A stretch of DNA of 64,000 nucleotides from Mycobacterium sp. DL592 (lineage in GTDB: Bacteria; Actinomycetota; Actinomycetes; Mycobacteriales; Mycobacteriaceae). The notes below the pieces were generated by a model. That model made no database searches. It saw only the letters and a list, made by a program, of their open reading frames with translations, and had not been told where the DNA came from. Shown piece by piece: positions 26,701-36,548 of this stretch; position 1 is the stretch's first letter, and each line of letters opens with the position of its first letter. The translations under genes and the position numbers were made by a program. The stretch lies in the NCBI RefSeq assembly GCF_011694515.1, contig NZ_CP050192.1:3296172-3360171 (forward strand), written 5' to 3'.

Positions 26701-27760
26701 CGATGGTGGCGCTGCCGATGACCTCGTCACCGGCCGGGTCGGGCCGGTAGAGCACCAGGGTCTGGCCGGCGGCCACGCCGCGCAGTGGCGAACGCAGCGT
26801 GACCTGGAGCGTGTCGCCGACCAGTTCGGCCACGGCCGGGACGATGCCGCCGTGGGCCCGCACCTGGACCTCGCCTTCGACCGGGCCCTGTGGTGCCACC
26901 CCGGAGGTGAACACCGGTTCCTTGCCGGCCAGCGACCACGTCTCGAGGTCCTCGGCGCCGCCCACCCGCACGGTCTGCGTGGCGGCGTCGATCTCGGTGA
27001 CGTAGCGGGGCATGCCGTCGGGCCCCGGGCCCGCGATTCCGAGACCTTTGCGCTGTCCGATGGTGAAGCTGTGCACGCCGTCGTGTTCGGCCAGGACGGT
27101 GCCCGCGGCGTCCACCACGGTGCCGCGCCGCACGCCGATCCGGGCACCGAGGAAGGCCTGGGTATCTCCCGACGGGATGAAGCAGATGTCGTGGCTGTCA
27201 GGCTTGCTGGCCACCGGCAGACCGCGGCGGGCGGCTTCCTCGCGGATCTGCGGCTTGGGGGTGTCCCCGATCGGGAACAGCGCATGGCGCAGCTGGTTGG
27301 CTGTCAGCACGCCGAGCACGTAGGACTGGTCCTTGTCGGCGTCGACCGCGCGGCGCAGCCTGCCGTCGGCCAGCCGCGCGTAGTGGCCGGTGGCCACCGC
27401 GTCGAATCCCAGCGCCAGCGCCCTGACCGCCAGCGCGGAGAACTTGATCTTCTCGTTGCAGCGCACACACGGGTTGGGTGTCTCACCGCGCGCGTAGGAC
27501 TCCACGAAGTCCTCGATCACGTCCTCGGCGAACTGGTCGGCGAAATCCCAGACGTAGAACGGGATTCCGAGGACATCGGCCACTCGGCGGGCATCGCCGG
27601 CGTCCTCCCGCGAGCAGCAGCCGCGCGACCCGGTGCGCAATGTGCCCGGCGAACGCGACAACGCCAGGTGCACGCCCACGACGTCATGGCCGGCATCGAC
27701 CATCCGCGCGGCAGCCACCGAGGAATCCACACCGCCGCTCATCGCGGCCAGCACCCTCAT
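26678..27760 (-). CDS. mnmA: tRNA-specific 2-thiouridylase MnmA
   Basis: Inserts sulfur at U34 of tRNA(Lys), tRNA(Glu) and tRNA(Gln). From ATG 27760 the 360-residue protein starts with the PP-loop [18 protein letters not shown]. The catalytic cysteines are in [12 protein letters not shown] and [28 protein letters not shown] and [11 protein letters not shown] are further conserved blocks. A C-terminal beta-barrel completes the protein. The start overlaps the stop of the cysteine desulfurase gene (ATGA), which supplies the persulfide sulfur, so supply and use are coupled. The C-terminus overlaps the convergent lipoprotein gene by 23 bases. Confidence 0.96.
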   Translation of the reverse strand: MRVLAAMSGGVDSSVAAARMVDAGHDVVGVHLALSRSPGTLRTGSRGCCSREDAGDARRVADVLGIPFYVWDFADQFAEDVIEDFVESYARGETPNPCVRCNEKIKFSALAVRALALGFDAVATGHYARLADGRLRRAVDADKDQSYVLGVLTANQLRHALFPIGDTPKPQIREEAARRGLPVASKPDSHDICFIPSGDTQAFLGARIGVRRGTVVDAAGTVLAEHDGVHSFTIGQRKGLGIAGPGPDGMPRYVTEIDAATQTVRVGGAEDLETWSLAGKEPVFTSGVAPQGPVEGEVQVRAHGGIVPAVAELVGDTLQVTLRSPLRGVAAGQTLVLYRPDPAGDEVIGSATIVNRQESC

Positions 27761-28959
27761 CGCAGACCACTCAATGACGAACTGGCCAGGGCGGCCTGCC
27801 GGGCCCGCTCGACGGCAGCGGGCAGGACCCGCAGCGCGGCGTCGACATCGGCCTCGGTGGTGGTATGCCCCAACGACAATCGCAGGGAGCCGCGAGAGAC
27901 CACCGGGTCGGCGCCCATCGCCACCAGGACGTGGGACGGCTGCGCGACGCCCGCTGTGCACGCCGAACCGGTGGAGCATTCGATCCCGTTGGCGTCCAAC
28001 AACATCAGCAGTGAATCGCCCTCACAGCCGCGGAAGGTGAAGTGGGTGTTGCCGGGCAGCCGCCGCTCCCCCAGCGCGCCGTTGACGGCGGTGTCGGGGA
28101 TGGACTGCAACACGCCGTCGATGAGACGCTCGCGCAGTGTCCGCAGTCGGGCGGCGGTGGTGTCGAGGGATTCGACGGCGATGCCGGCGGCGACCGCCAT
28201 CGCGACCACACCGGCGACATCTGGTGTGCCGGAACGGACGTCGCGTTCTTGGCCGCCACCGTGCAGCAGCGGCACCGCGGCGACGTCGCGGCGCAGGAAC
28301 AGCGCGCCGACCCCGGTGGGTCCGCCGAACTTGTGCGCGGTGATACTCATCGCCGACAACCCGGAGCCGGCGAAGCCGACCGGGATCTGACCGACCGCCT
28401 GAACGGCGTCGCTGTGCATGGGCACGTCGAATTCGGCGGCGACGGCGGCCAGTTCGCTGATCGGCATGATGGTGCCGACCTCGTTGTTGGCCCACATCAC
28501 CGTGACCAGGGCGACGTCGTCGTGTTCGTCGAGCGCTTCACGCAGGGCGGCCGGCGTCACCGAACCGTCGGGTTCGGTGGGCAGGTAGGTCACCTCGGCG
28601 CCCTCATGCTCGGCCAGCCAGATGACGGCGTCGAGCACCGCATGGTGCTCGACGGAGGTGGTGACGATGCGCCTGCGGTTGGGGTCGGCGTCGCGCCGGG
28701 CCCAGTAGATGCCCTTGACCGCGAGGTTGTCGCTTTCGGTGCCACCCGCGGTGAAGATGATCTCCGAGGGGCGGGCACCGAGCAGTGCCGCGATGGTCTC
28801 CCGCGACTCCTCCATGCGGCGGCGGGCGTCGCGTCCGGCGGTGTGCAGCGAGGACGCGTTGCCCACGGTCGCCAGCGCAGCGGTCATCGCCTCGATGGCA
28901 GCGGGATGCATCGGGGTGGTGGCGGCGTGGTCGAGGTAGACCGGACCCGTCGGGCTCAT
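27757..28959 (-). CDS. iscS: Cysteine desulfurase (IscS-like)
   Basis: A PLP enzyme that removes sulfur from cysteine for tRNA thiolation and Fe-S clusters. From ATG 28959 it has 400 residues and begins [22 protein letters not shown] Lys is in [17 protein letters not shown]. The active-site Cys lies in [12 protein letters not shown] in a long loop, as in group I (IscS) enzymes. Other conserved blocks are [11 protein letters not shown] and [11 protein letters not shown]. The gene directly precedes mnmA with a 4-base overlap. In M. tuberculosis the equivalent IscS serves Fe-S assembly proteins. No isc or suf partners are in the window. Confidence 0.95.
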   Translation of the reverse strand: MSPTGPVYLDHAATTPMHPAAIEAMTAALATVGNASSLHTAGRDARRRMEESRETIAALLGARPSEIIFTAGGTESDNLAVKGIYWARRDADPNRRRIVTTSVEHHAVLDAVIWLAEHEGAEVTYLPTEPDGSVTPAALREALDEHDDVALVTVMWANNEVGTIMPISELAAVAAEFDVPMHSDAVQAVGQIPVGFAGSGLSAMSITAHKFGGPTGVGALFLRRDVAAVPLLHGGGQERDVRSGTPDVAGVVAMAVAAGIAVESLDTTAARLRTLRERLIDGVLQSIPDTAVNGALGERRLPGNTHFTFRGCEGDSLLMLLDANGIECSTGSACTAGVAQPSHVLVAMGADPVVSRGSLRLSLGHTTTEADVDAALRVLPAAVERARQAALASSSLSGLR

Positions 28960-29030
28960 GGCTTGTCCAGGATACCGGCAGGCCAGCACCCACTCGTCCC
29001 CGCCGAACCTGACCCCCGGCCGGGGGTGCG

Positions 29031-29867
29031 CTATCCGGCCAGGGCGTGACTGTGCTGGAAACCGGGCGTGGTGCGTCCCCGCACGGCCACCTCGCAGCGC
29101 GCCGCCAGTTCCCGGCGGTCGGTACCCGGCAGTTCCAGCGAGGTCACCTCCACGTCGACCACGGTGAGGCCGGCGCGGGCGATGCGGTTCAGTGACTGCC
29201 AGATGGTGTCGTCACCGATGAACGCCGGCACGGTCGAAGGCTGCCCGTCGCGGTGGTGATATGTCAGCCGCAGGGGCTGCACAGGCCTCCCGGAGTCGAC
29301 GGCGGCCTGGAACATCGCCGGGTGGAAGGGCCCGTAGGCCAGCCCGCACCAGGTGGTGCCCTCGGGGAAGGCGACGACGGTCTGGCCGCGACGCAGCCGT
29401 TCCGCCACGGTCGCCACCACCTGTGGGAGTCGCCGCAGGCTGGCCCGGTCGATCGGGATGACCTTCATGATCCGCGCCGCGAGCCCGACGGCAGGCCAGT
29501 CGACCAGGTCGGCGCGGGCCACGAACGCCCCCGGCAGTACCGAGCCGATGACGAAGATGTCCACCCATGAGACGTGACCGCTGACCACGAGGACGCCGCG
29601 CAGGTTGCGAATCGGGCCGCCGGACAACGTGATCCGCACGCCGAGGCTGCGGAGCAGCATCCGGCAGTACAGGCGCTGCACCCGCGAGCGGCCGGGCAGC
29701 GGAAGCGCCAGCATCGGCAGCAGGGGCAGCATCAGCAGCGCCACCGTGATCCGCCGGATCATCCGAACTGTGGCCAGCATCGGGTGGCCCTGATGGCCGG
29801 TGCCCGCGCGCACACAGCTGTCGTCGCAGCTGGCCTTGGGCAGCCAGGCGTGCTCGATGACGTCCAT
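29031..29867 (-). CDS. 1-acyl-sn-glycerol-3-phosphate acyltransferase-like (PlsC family)
   Basis: A 278-residue membrane-associated acyltransferase. The first long hydrophobic segment ([20 protein letters not shown]) is a membrane anchor. The catalytic motif HX4D occurs as GHVSWVD, and the acceptor-binding motif as [11 protein letters not shown]. Both define the PlsC/LPLAT family that acylates lysophospholipids or similar alcohols. ATG 29867 overlaps the stop of the GNAT gene (ATGA). The pairing of a PlsC-like with an acyl-ACP-dependent GNAT enzyme resembles ornithine-lipid synthesis genes olsB/olsA, but the substrate in mycobacteria is not established. An isolated N-terminal stretch has a conserved-looking Cys pair. 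Confidence 0.87.
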   Translation of the reverse strand: MDVIEHAWLPKASCDDSCVRAGTGHQGHPMLATVRMIRRITVALLMLPLLPMLALPLPGRSRVQRLYCRMLLRSLGVRITLSGGPIRNLRGVLVVSGHVSWVDIFVIGSVLPGAFVARADLVDWPAVGLAARIMKVIPIDRASLRRLPQVVATVAERLRRGQTVVAFPEGTTWCGLAYGPFHPAMFQAAVDSGRPVQPLRLTYHHRDGQPSTVPAFIGDDTIWQSLNRIARAGLTVVDVEVTSLELPGTDRRELAARCEVAVRGRTTPGFQHSHALAG

Positions 29868-30703
29868 CAGGCGAGCCCCATCTCGGTGGCCGCTGACACC
29901 GACCGCAGCCGGGTCAGGTAGCGGGTGTCGGCCTGGCGTTTGTCCAGCAGGGCCGGGAAGTCCCCGACACCGAATTCTGGGTCGTGGGCCGGTTCGCCAC
30001 ACACTTTGGCGCCCAGCCGCAGGTAGCCGCGCATCAGCGGTGGGATGGTGGGCCGGGCCGGTGGCTCGATGTCGTCGAGGGTCAGCCCGTCGAGGATCAC
30101 CGGCCGGTAGGGGCGCACGGTGAACTCCGGGCCCGCGGCGTGGCGGCGCAGCACGAAGTCGCGCACCCCGCGCAGGAGGGAACCAGGAGGTGCACCCGCC
30201 GGATCTTCTGAGTGGGTGGGCACCGACACGCACCCGGTGACGTAGTCGTAGCCGCAGCGGTCGAGGTAGGCCAGGATGCCGGCCCACATCAGCAGGACCA
30301 CGGCCCCGTTACGGTGGTCTTCGCGCACCACCGCGCGGCCCATCTCCACCAGCGACGGCCGTAGCACGTCGAGAGCGGAGACATCGAATTCTGTTGCGGT
30401 GTAGAGACTTCCGGCGGCGATCGCGCCGGGCGGGGGCATCATCCGGTAGCACCCGACGATCTCGCCAGTGGTGTCCTCACGGACCAGCAGGTGGTCGCAG
30501 AACTCGTCGAAGCGATCGATATCGAGACCGTCCCCACCGGCCGGCAGGGCAAAACCCGGTTCGGTGCTGAACACGTGGTGGCGCAGGCGCTGCGCCTCCT
30601 CGACGAGGGCGGGGGCGGTGGTCAGCAGCAGCGTGTAGCGGGGGCCGCTCAGGGCGGCGGTCTCGGCGTGGTCAGGGGCTATGAGTACAGATGCAGTGCT
30701 CAT
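29867..30703 (-). CDS. GNAT acyltransferase, OlsB-like
   Basis: A 278-residue protein of the acetyltransferase-like hemolysin/OlsB family. It shows the typical N-acyltransferase block EAQRLRHHVFSTEPGF and FDEFCDHLLVREDTTGEIVGCYRMM. VEMGRAVVREDHRNGAVVLLMWAGILAYLDRCGYDYVTGC corresponds to the acyl-CoA/ACP-binding helix region. OlsB enzymes transfer a 3-hydroxyacyl chain from ACP to ornithine, and related proteins modify other amines. It lies just upstream of the PlsC-like gene with a four-base overlap, so the two probably act in one lipid pathway. Rv3027c is the positional counterpart from memory. Whether ornithine is the acceptor is not shown. Confidence 0.85.
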   Translation of the reverse strand: MSTASVLIAPDHAETAALSGPRYTLLLTTAPALVEEAQRLRHHVFSTEPGFALPAGGDGLDIDRFDEFCDHLLVREDTTGEIVGCYRMMPPPGAIAAGSLYTATEFDVSALDVLRPSLVEMGRAVVREDHRNGAVVLLMWAGILAYLDRCGYDYVTGCVSVPTHSEDPAGAPPGSLLRGVRDFVLRRHAAGPEFTVRPYRPVILDGLTLDDIEPPARPTIPPLMRGYLRLGAKVCGEPAHDPEFGVGDFPALLDKRQADTRYLTRLRSVSAATEMGLA

Positions 30704-30784
30704 GTCTGCACGGTCGCCGTTGCGTTGGGCGGGATGCCAACGTACGCGTGACGTGTTCGTGCACTCTGCGTGACGAATAGACGC

Positions 30785-30820
30785 AAAAGACCCCGGGCAC
30801 CCAGGTGCCCGGGGTCTTTT
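30785..30820. terminator. Strong rho-independent terminator after etfA
   Basis: Arms AAAAGACCCCGGGCACC (30785-30801) and GGTGCCCGGGGTCTTTT (30804-30820) pair perfectly, giving a GC-rich stem flanked by A and T runs on both strands. It lies 12 bases after the etfA stop and on the plus strand would also stop transcription approaching from the left, so it is bidirectional. Confidence 0.92.
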
Positions 30821-30832
30821 GGTGAAGCGGAC

Positions 30833-31789
30833 TCAGCCTTTACGGGCCTTGACGGCCTCGGTGAGCTGCGGCGTCACGTTGAACAGGTCACCCACGATGC
30901 CGTAGTCGGCGATCTCGAAGATCGGTGCCTCTTCGTCCTTGTTGACCGCGACGATCGTCTTCGACGTCTGCATTCCGGCGCGGTGCTGGATCGCTCCGGA
31001 GATGCCCAGGGCGATGTACAGCTGGGGCGACACGGTCTTGCCGGTCTGGCCCACCTGGAACTGGCCCGGGTAGTAGCCGGAGTCGACGGCGGCGCGGGAG
31101 GCGCCGACGGCACCGCCCAGCGAGTCGGCGAGCTCCTCGACGACGGTGAACTTGTCGGCACTGCCGACGCCACGGCCACCGGAAACCACCACGCTGGCCT
31201 CGGTGAGCTCAGGACGGTCACCGGCCACGGCCGGCTGACGCGAGGTGATCTTGGTGGCATTCTCGGCCGGTGCAGGCACCTCGACGGTGACCTGCTCACC
31301 GGCGCCGGCGGCGGGGGCAGCCTCGACCGCACCCGGACGCACGGTGATCACCGGGACCTCGGCGCTGACCTGCGCCTCGACAGTGAAGGCACCACCGAAG
31401 ATCGAGTGGATGGCCGTGCCACCCTCCTTGACCTCGACGACGTCGGACAGCACACCCGAACCGATGCGGGCGGCCAGCCGGCCTGCGATCTCCTTGCCGT
31501 CGGCGTTGGCGGCCAGCAGCACACCGGCCGGGGAGGCCGACTCGACCAGCGCCTCGAGCACGTCGACGTAGGGGGTGATCAGGTAGCTCTCCACGTCAGC
31601 CGACTCGGCGACGTAGGTCTTGGCCGCGCCGGCGGCCTTCAGGTCGTCGACCAGCGGTGCGGCGGTGCCGGGGGCACCGACCACGACAGCCGACGGCTCG
31701 CCCAGCGCGCGGGCGGCGGTGATGAGCTCGGCGGTGACTTTCTTCACCGCACCTTCGGAGTGCTCGACGAGCACCAGTACTTCAGCCAT
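30833..31789 (-). CDS. etfA: Electron transfer flavoprotein subunit alpha
   Basis: The FAD-binding subunit of ETF, which carries electrons from acyl-CoA dehydrogenases to the membrane quinone pool. It is 318 residues, full length. The C-terminal FAD domain shows [39 protein letters not shown] and [23 protein letters not shown]. Residues at the N-terminus ([13 protein letters not shown]) fit the ETF fold. It follows etfB after 36 bases and ends at a strong terminator, so etfB-etfA form one unit. In M. tuberculosis the pair is annotated fixA/fixB (Rv3029c/Rv3028c) and is linked to fatty-acid oxidation through EtfD. Confidence 0.96.
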   Translation of the reverse strand: MAEVLVLVEHSEGAVKKVTAELITAARALGEPSAVVVGAPGTAAPLVDDLKAAGAAKTYVAESADVESYLITPYVDVLEALVESASPAGVLLAANADGKEIAGRLAARIGSGVLSDVVEVKEGGTAIHSIFGGAFTVEAQVSAEVPVITVRPGAVEAAPAAGAGEQVTVEVPAPAENATKITSRQPAVAGDRPELTEASVVVSGGRGVGSADKFTVVEELADSLGGAVGASRAAVDSGYYPGQFQVGQTGKTVSPQLYIALGISGAIQHRAGMQTSKTIVAVNKDEEAPIFEIADYGIVGDLFNVTPQLTEAVKARKG

Positions 31790-31825
31790 TGCGGGTTCGC
31801 CTCTTGTTCTCTGGGGTGGTCGGTT

Positions 31826-32626
31826 CTAGATGATCTTTTGAGCGACCAGGTACTCGGCGATCTTCTTGCCGCCCTCGCCCTCGTCGGTGATCTTCTCGCC
31901 CGCGGACTTCGGGGGCTTCGGGGTGGACGACAGGACCTTCGAACCGGCGTTGGCCAGGCCGACCTCGTCGGCCTCGACGCCGATCTCGGCCAGCGTCAGG
32001 GTCGTCACTTCCTTCTTCTTGGCGGCCATGATGCCCTTGAAGGACGGGAAGCGCGGCTCGTTGATCTTCTCGTTGACGCTGATCACGGCGGGCAGCGATG
32101 CCTCGACGGTGAACACACCGTCGTCGGTCTCACGCTCACCGGTGATCTTGCCACCCTCGACGGCCACCTTGCGCAGGTGCGTCAGCTGGGGCAGGCCGAG
32201 GTACTCGGCGATGATGGCCGGGACCGCACCGCCGGTGCCGTCGGTGGCCTCGTTACCGGCGATGACCAGCTCAGTGCCTTCGATGGCGCCCAGCGCACGG
32301 GCCAGGGCCCAGCCGGTCTGCACCATGTCCGAGCCGTGCAGGCCCGGGTCGAGCAGATGCACGGCCTTGTCGGCGCCCATCGACAGCGCCTTGCGGATCG
32401 CCTCGGTGGCGCGCTCCGGCCCGGCGGTCAGCACGGTCACCGTGCTCTCCACGCCGTCGGCGGCTTCCTTCTCCTTGATCAGCAGCGCCTCTTCGACGGC
32501 GCGCTCGTTGATCTCGTCCAGCACAGCGTCGGCGGCCTCGCGATCAAGCGTGAAGTCACCGTCGGACAGCTTGCGCTCGGACCACGTGTCTGGGACCTGT
32601 TTGATCAGGACCACGATGTTCGTCAT
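31826..32626 (-). CDS. etfB: Electron transfer flavoprotein subunit beta
   Basis: The AMP-binding subunit of ETF, 266 residues from ATG 32626 (preceded by AGGAAG; the longer frame to 32677 lacks support). It starts TNIVVLIKQVPDTWSERKL. Conserved family segments are AVEEALLIKE, ALSMGADKAVHL and DGTGGAVPAIIAEYLGLPQLTH. It works with EtfA, downstream. The C-terminal recognition loop includes LANAGSKVLSSTPKPP. A short palindrome GTTACTCACCGGTAAC lies 83 bases upstream and may be a regulator site. Gene order B-A with a shared terminator implies one transcript. Confidence 0.96.
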   Translation of the reverse strand: MTNIVVLIKQVPDTWSERKLSDGDFTLDREAADAVLDEINERAVEEALLIKEKEAADGVESTVTVLTAGPERATEAIRKALSMGADKAVHLLDPGLHGSDMVQTGWALARALGAIEGTELVIAGNEATDGTGGAVPAIIAEYLGLPQLTHLRKVAVEGGKITGERETDDGVFTVEASLPAVISVNEKINEPRFPSFKGIMAAKKKEVTTLTLAEIGVEADEVGLANAGSKVLSSTPKPPKSAGEKITDEGEGGKKIAEYLVAQKII

Positions 32627-32708
32627 GAGTCTTCCTACGTCCTCCTGGCAGGCGTCCTGCGCCGAGAGTGGACGCAAGACATTGGGTCACTTCCGCAACT
32701 CACACCAT

Positions 32709-32724
32709 GTTACTCACCGGTAAC
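32709..32724. promoter_or_regulatory. Palindromic site upstream of etfB, candidate operator
   Basis: GTTACTCACCGGTAAC has inverted GTTAC/GTAAC ends and a six-base centre. It sits between etfB and the divergent methyltransferase. The TTAC...GTAA pattern resembles binding sites of TetR-type fatty-acid regulators in actinobacteria, but no specific regulator can be named. Confidence 0.4.
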
Positions 32725-32832
32725 TTTGAGTGGTTCGCACGAACACCATAGCTGAGCGAAGTTTGTGTTCTTGCAGCCCATCGGTACCCGACCGGTTCGC
32801 GATCCGCCGAGTTCGGGTTAGCCTGCCTTGCA

Positions 32833-33609
32833 ATGAGCGCATCTGAGACGGACCCGGGCGGCAGCGGCTTGCCGTTGACCGGCGAGCGGACCATCCCGGG
32901 TCTGGCGGAAGAAAATTACTGGTTCCGCCGACACGAGGTGGTCTACCGGCGTCTGAGCGGACTTTGTGCAGGTCGTGACGTGCTTGAGGCCGGTTGCGGG
33001 GAGGGCTACGGCGCCGATCTGATCGCCGACGTGGCCCGTCGCGTCATCGCGGTGGACTACGACGCCGCGGCGGTGGCCCACGTCCGGGCGCGCTACCCTC
33101 GCGTCGAGGTCCTCGCGGCCAACCTGGCGTCCCTGCCGCTGCCGGACGCTTCAGTTGACGTTGTGGTGAATTACCAGGTCATAGAGCATTTGTGGGATCA
33201 GCCACAGTTCGTGACGGAATGCTTACGAGTGCTGCGTCCCGGCGGCCTGCTGCTGATGTCAACCCCGAACCGGATCACCTTCTCCCCCGGCCTCGACACC
33301 CCGGTCAACCCGTTCCACACCCGCGAACTCAACGCCGCAGAGCTGGCCGAACTGCTCACGGACGGCGGATTCGGGATGCAGTCGATGAGCGGCGTTTTTC
33401 ATGGGCCGCGACTGGTGGAGATGGATGCCCGCCACGGCGGCTCGATCATCGGCGCCCAGATCGACCGCGCCCTGGCCGACGCCCCCTGGACCGACGACCT
33501 GCTGGCAGACGTCACCGCCGTGCAATGCGAGGACTTCGAGCTCCTGGATGCCGGACAACGTGACATCGACGACAGTCTGGACCTGGTGGCGATCGCGGTG
33601 CGCCCGTGA
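32833..33609 (+). CDS. SAM-dependent methyltransferase of the glucan/MGLP locus
   Basis: A 258-residue class I methyltransferase. Motif I is VLEAGCGEGYGADLIA, motif II carries the acidic residue in VIAVDYDAAAVAHVRARYP, and the post-motif is DVVVNYQVIEHLWDQPQF followed by LRPGGLLLMSTPN. It is the first of three genes in a row (methyltransferase, GH57 branching enzyme, GT4 glucosyltransferase). The same order in M. tuberculosis (Rv3030-Rv3032, from memory) is tied to methylglucose lipopolysaccharide, whose glucose units are O-methylated, which suggests this target. The stop overlaps the GH57 start by four bases (GTGA). Substrate unproven. Confidence 0.9.
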   Translation: MSASETDPGGSGLPLTGERTIPGLAEENYWFRRHEVVYRRLSGLCAGRDVLEAGCGEGYGADLIADVARRVIAVDYDAAAVAHVRARYPRVEVLAANLASLPLPDASVDVVVNYQVIEHLWDQPQFVTECLRVLRPGGLLLMSTPNRITFSPGLDTPVNPFHTRELNAAELAELLTDGGFGMQSMSGVFHGPRLVEMDARHGGSIIGAQIDRALADAPWTDDLLADVTAVQCEDFELLDAGQRDIDDSLDLVAIAVRP

Positions 33610-35174
33610 GCCCGCACGATCCGGAGCCCATTCCCGGCCAGTTCACCCTCGTCCTGCACACCCATCTGCCGTGGCTGGCCCACCACGGGCGGTGGCCGGT
33701 CGGCGAGGAGTGGCTCTACCAATCGTGGTCGGCGGCCTACCTGCCGCTGATGCGGGTGCTGCGCACGCTGGCCGCCGAGGGCCGACGCGGACTGATCACC
33801 CTGGGCATGACCCCGGTGGTGACCGCCCAACTCGACGACCCGTACTGCCTCGACGGCATGCACCACTGGCTGGCCAACTGGCAGCTGCGCGCGCTGGAGG
33901 CGGCTCACCTGCACACCCCGACCGGTGCCGCCGACGGCACGGCGACGACACCGGAAGCGTTGCGCCAGTTCGGGATTCGCGAGTATGACGAAGCCACTCG
34001 CGCGCTGGAGGACTTCACCACGCTCTGGCGCCATGGCGCCAGCCCGTTGCTGCGTGAACTCATCGACGCCGGCACCGTGGAGCTGCTCGGCGGGCCGCTG
34101 GCCCACCCGTTCCAGCCACTGCTCAACCCGCGGCTGCGGGAGTTCGCGCTGCGCGAAGGCCTGGCCGACGCCCACCAGCGCTTCGCCCACACCCCGGCAG
34201 GTATCTGGGCTCCGGAGTGCGCCTACGCCCCCGGCATGGAATACGACTATGCCGCCGCCGGCGTCGGCCACTTCATGGTCGACGGGCCCTCGCTACACGG
34301 CGACACCGCCCTGGGCCGGCCCGTCGGCGAGTCCGACGTGGTGGCCTTCGGCCGCGACCTGCAGGTCAGCTACCGGGTGTGGTCACCGAAGTCCGGCTAT
34401 CCCGGGCATGCCGCCTACCGCGACTTCCACACCTACGACCACATCACCGGGCTCAAGCCCGCCCGGGTCACCGGCCGCAACGTCACCTCCGAAGCGAAGG
34501 CACCGTACGACCCGGAGCGTGCGGACCGGGCCATCGACGCCCACGTCGCCGACTTCGTCGCACTGGTACGTCAGCGGCTGATCTCCGAATCCGAGCGCAT
34601 CGGCCGGCCGGCACACGTCGTGGCCGCCTTCGACACCGAACTGTTCGGGCACTGGTGGTACGAGGGCCCGGCCTGGCTGGAGCGGCTGCTGCGCGCACTG
34701 CCCGAAGCCGGGGTGCGCGTCGGCACGCTCAACGACGCGCTGGCCAACGGGTTCGTCGGCACACCCGTCGACTTGCCGCCCAGCTCATGGGGTTCCGGCA
34801 AAGACTGGCAGGTGTGGGCCGGCGAGAAGGTGGCCGACCTGGTGGCGCTCAACGCCGAGGTGGTCGACACCGCGCTGACATGCGTCGACAAGGCGCTGGC
34901 GCAGACCGACACCGCACCGGCCCGCGACGTCGTCGCCGACCAGATCCTGCGGGAAACCCTGCTGACGGTCTCCAGCGACTGGCCGTTTATGGTCAGCAAG
35001 GATTCGGCTGCCGACTACGCGCGCTACCGCGCCCATCTGCACGCGCACGCCACCCGCGAGATCGCCGCCGCCCTGGCCGGTGGCCGCCGTGACGCCGCCG
35101 AACGGCTGGCGCAGGGTTGGAACCGGGCCGACGGACTGTTCGGCGCCCTGGACGCCCGGCGGCTGCCCCGATGA
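33606..35174 (+). CDS. GH57 family 1,4-alpha-glucan branching enzyme
   Basis: A 522-residue enzyme of the GH57/DUF1957 type that introduces alpha-1,6 branches in glucans. The N-terminus FTLVLHTHLPWLAHHG carries the first conserved motif. The predicted nucleophile Glu is in GIWAPECAYAPG, and the acid/base Asp lies in AFDTELFGHWWYEG. The C-terminal helical domain includes WPFMVSKDSAADYARYR. Its size matches bacterial members (about 520-530). It overlaps the methyltransferase gene and precedes the glucosyltransferase, indicating that the three build glycogen or methylglucose polysaccharides. The gene ends 91 bases before the glucosyltransferase start, with a palindromic element between. Confidence 0.93.
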   Translation: MSPHDPEPIPGQFTLVLHTHLPWLAHHGRWPVGEEWLYQSWSAAYLPLMRVLRTLAAEGRRGLITLGMTPVVTAQLDDPYCLDGMHHWLANWQLRALEAAHLHTPTGAADGTATTPEALRQFGIREYDEATRALEDFTTLWRHGASPLLRELIDAGTVELLGGPLAHPFQPLLNPRLREFALREGLADAHQRFAHTPAGIWAPECAYAPGMEYDYAAAGVGHFMVDGPSLHGDTALGRPVGESDVVAFGRDLQVSYRVWSPKSGYPGHAAYRDFHTYDHITGLKPARVTGRNVTSEAKAPYDPERADRAIDAHVADFVALVRQRLISESERIGRPAHVVAAFDTELFGHWWYEGPAWLERLLRALPEAGVRVGTLNDALANGFVGTPVDLPPSSWGSGKDWQVWAGEKVADLVALNAEVVDTALTCVDKALAQTDTAPARDVVADQILRETLLTVSSDWPFMVSKDSAADYARYRAHLHAHATREIAAALAGGRRDAAERLAQGWNRADGLFGALDARRLPR

Positions 35175-35187
35175 GCCGCACGCCTTC

Positions 35188-35252
35188 TCGCGAGCGTGCG
35201 TGTCGGTACGCCGACACGCCGCTGGAGCGGTCAATTCGCGCACACTCGCGCC
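35188..35252. repeat. Palindromic intergenic element between GH57 and GT4 genes
   Basis: The ends TCGCGAGCGTGCGT (35188-35201) and GCGCACACTCGCGC (35239-35252) pair at 11 of 14 positions. Inside is a perfect TGTCGG-TACG-CCGACA hairpin (35201-35216). It fills most of the gap and leaves only the ribosome site of the next gene, so it resembles a small dispersed hairpin element. Confidence 0.55.
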
Positions 35253-35265
35253 GGGTGGAGCCCCG

Positions 35266-36504
35266 ATGAAAATCCTGATGGTGTCGTGGGAGTACCCGCC
35301 GGTGGTCATCGGCGGGCTCGGCCGCCACGTCCACCACCTGGCGACCGCGCTGGCCGCCGACGGCCATGAGGTGGTGGTGCTGTCGCGACGGCCGACGGGC
35401 ACCGACCCGTACACGCACCCCACCACCGACGAGGTGCACGACGGGGTCAGGGTGATCGCCGCCGCGCAGGACCCGCACGAGTTCGAGTTCGGTCGCGACC
35501 TGATGGCGTGGACGCTGGCGATGGGCCATTCCCTGGTGCGCGCCGGGCTGACCCTGCACGCCAAGGGCTGGCAACCCGACGTGGTGCACGCCCACGACTG
35601 GCTGGTCGCCCACCCGGCGATCGCGCTGGCCGAATTCTTCGACGTGCCAATGGTTTCCACCGTTCATGCCACCGAGGCCGGCCGACACTCGGGTTGGGTG
35701 TCGGGCAAGATCAGCCGGCAGGTGCATGCCATCGAGTCGTGGTTCGTCCGCGAGTCCGACTCGCTGATCGCCTGCTCGGCCTCGATGTCTGACGAGATCT
35801 CCGACCTGTTCGGCCCCGGCCTCGGCGAGATCAGTGTCATCTGCAACGGAATCGATTCCAGCCGTTGGCCGTTCGCCCGCCGTCGGCGCCACGACGGCCC
35901 GGCGGAGCTGTTGTTCTTCGGTCGCCTGGAGTACGAGAAAGGCGTCCACGAGGCCATCGCCGCCCTGCCGCGGATCCGCCGGACCCATCCCGGTACCACG
36001 TTGACCGTGGCCGGTGACGGCACCCAGCACCAATGGCTCATCGAGGTGGCACGGAAGCACAAGGTGCTCAAGGCCGTTGAGTTCGTCGGCCGCGTCGACC
36101 ACGACGAGCTGCTGCACCTGCTGCACCGCGCCGACGTCGCCGTGCTGCCCAGCCACTACGAGCCGTTCGGCATCGTCGCCTTGGAAGCGGCAGCGGCCGG
36201 CATCCCGTTGGTGACCTCGAACGTCGGCGGCCTCGGCGAGGCGGTGATCAGCGGGCAGACCGGCATGTCGTGCCCGCCGCGCGACGTCGCCGCACTGGCT
36301 GCCGCGGTGCGCACCGTGCTCGACGACCCGGCGGGCGCCCAGCGCCGCGCGGTGGCCGCCCGGCGGCGGCTAACCGCGGATTTCGACTGGCACACCGTCG
36401 CCGCCGAGACCGCCCAGGTCTACCTGGCGGCCAAGCGCCGCGAACGCATTCCGCAGCCGCGCCGGCCGATCGTCGAGCATGCCCTGCCGGGCCGCTCGGA
36501 CTGA
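35266..36504 (+). CDS. GT4 alpha-1,4-glucosyltransferase (glycogen/MGLP synthesis)
   Basis: A 412-residue GT-B glycosyltransferase from ATG 35266 (GGTGGAG upstream). The acceptor-side glycine loop is VSWEYPPVVIGGLGRHVHHL. The donor site has FGRLEYEKGVHEAIAALP and the E(x7)E motif in EPFGIVALEAAAAGIP. WQPDVVHAHDWLVAHPAI is also typical of glycogen-synthase-like GT4 enzymes. In M. tuberculosis the counterpart (Rv3032) elongates the alpha-1,4 chain of methylglucose lipopolysaccharide and contributes to glycogen. It follows the GH57 branching enzyme on the same strand. The nucleotide-sugar (UDP- or ADP-glucose) cannot be told from sequence alone. Confidence 0.93.
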   Translation: MKILMVSWEYPPVVIGGLGRHVHHLATALAADGHEVVVLSRRPTGTDPYTHPTTDEVHDGVRVIAAAQDPHEFEFGRDLMAWTLAMGHSLVRAGLTLHAKGWQPDVVHAHDWLVAHPAIALAEFFDVPMVSTVHATEAGRHSGWVSGKISRQVHAIESWFVRESDSLIACSASMSDEISDLFGPGLGEISVICNGIDSSRWPFARRRRHDGPAELLFFGRLEYEKGVHEAIAALPRIRRTHPGTTLTVAGDGTQHQWLIEVARKHKVLKAVEFVGRVDHDELLHLLHRADVAVLPSHYEPFGIVALEAAAAGIPLVTSNVGGLGEAVISGQTGMSCPPRDVAALAAAVRTVLDDPAGAQRRAVAARRRLTADFDWHTVAAETAQVYLAAKRRERIPQPRRPIVEHALPGRSD

Positions 36505-36548
36505 GCGACTAGAGCACCGCCACCCCCAGTGCGGGCAGTACCGCCGAG

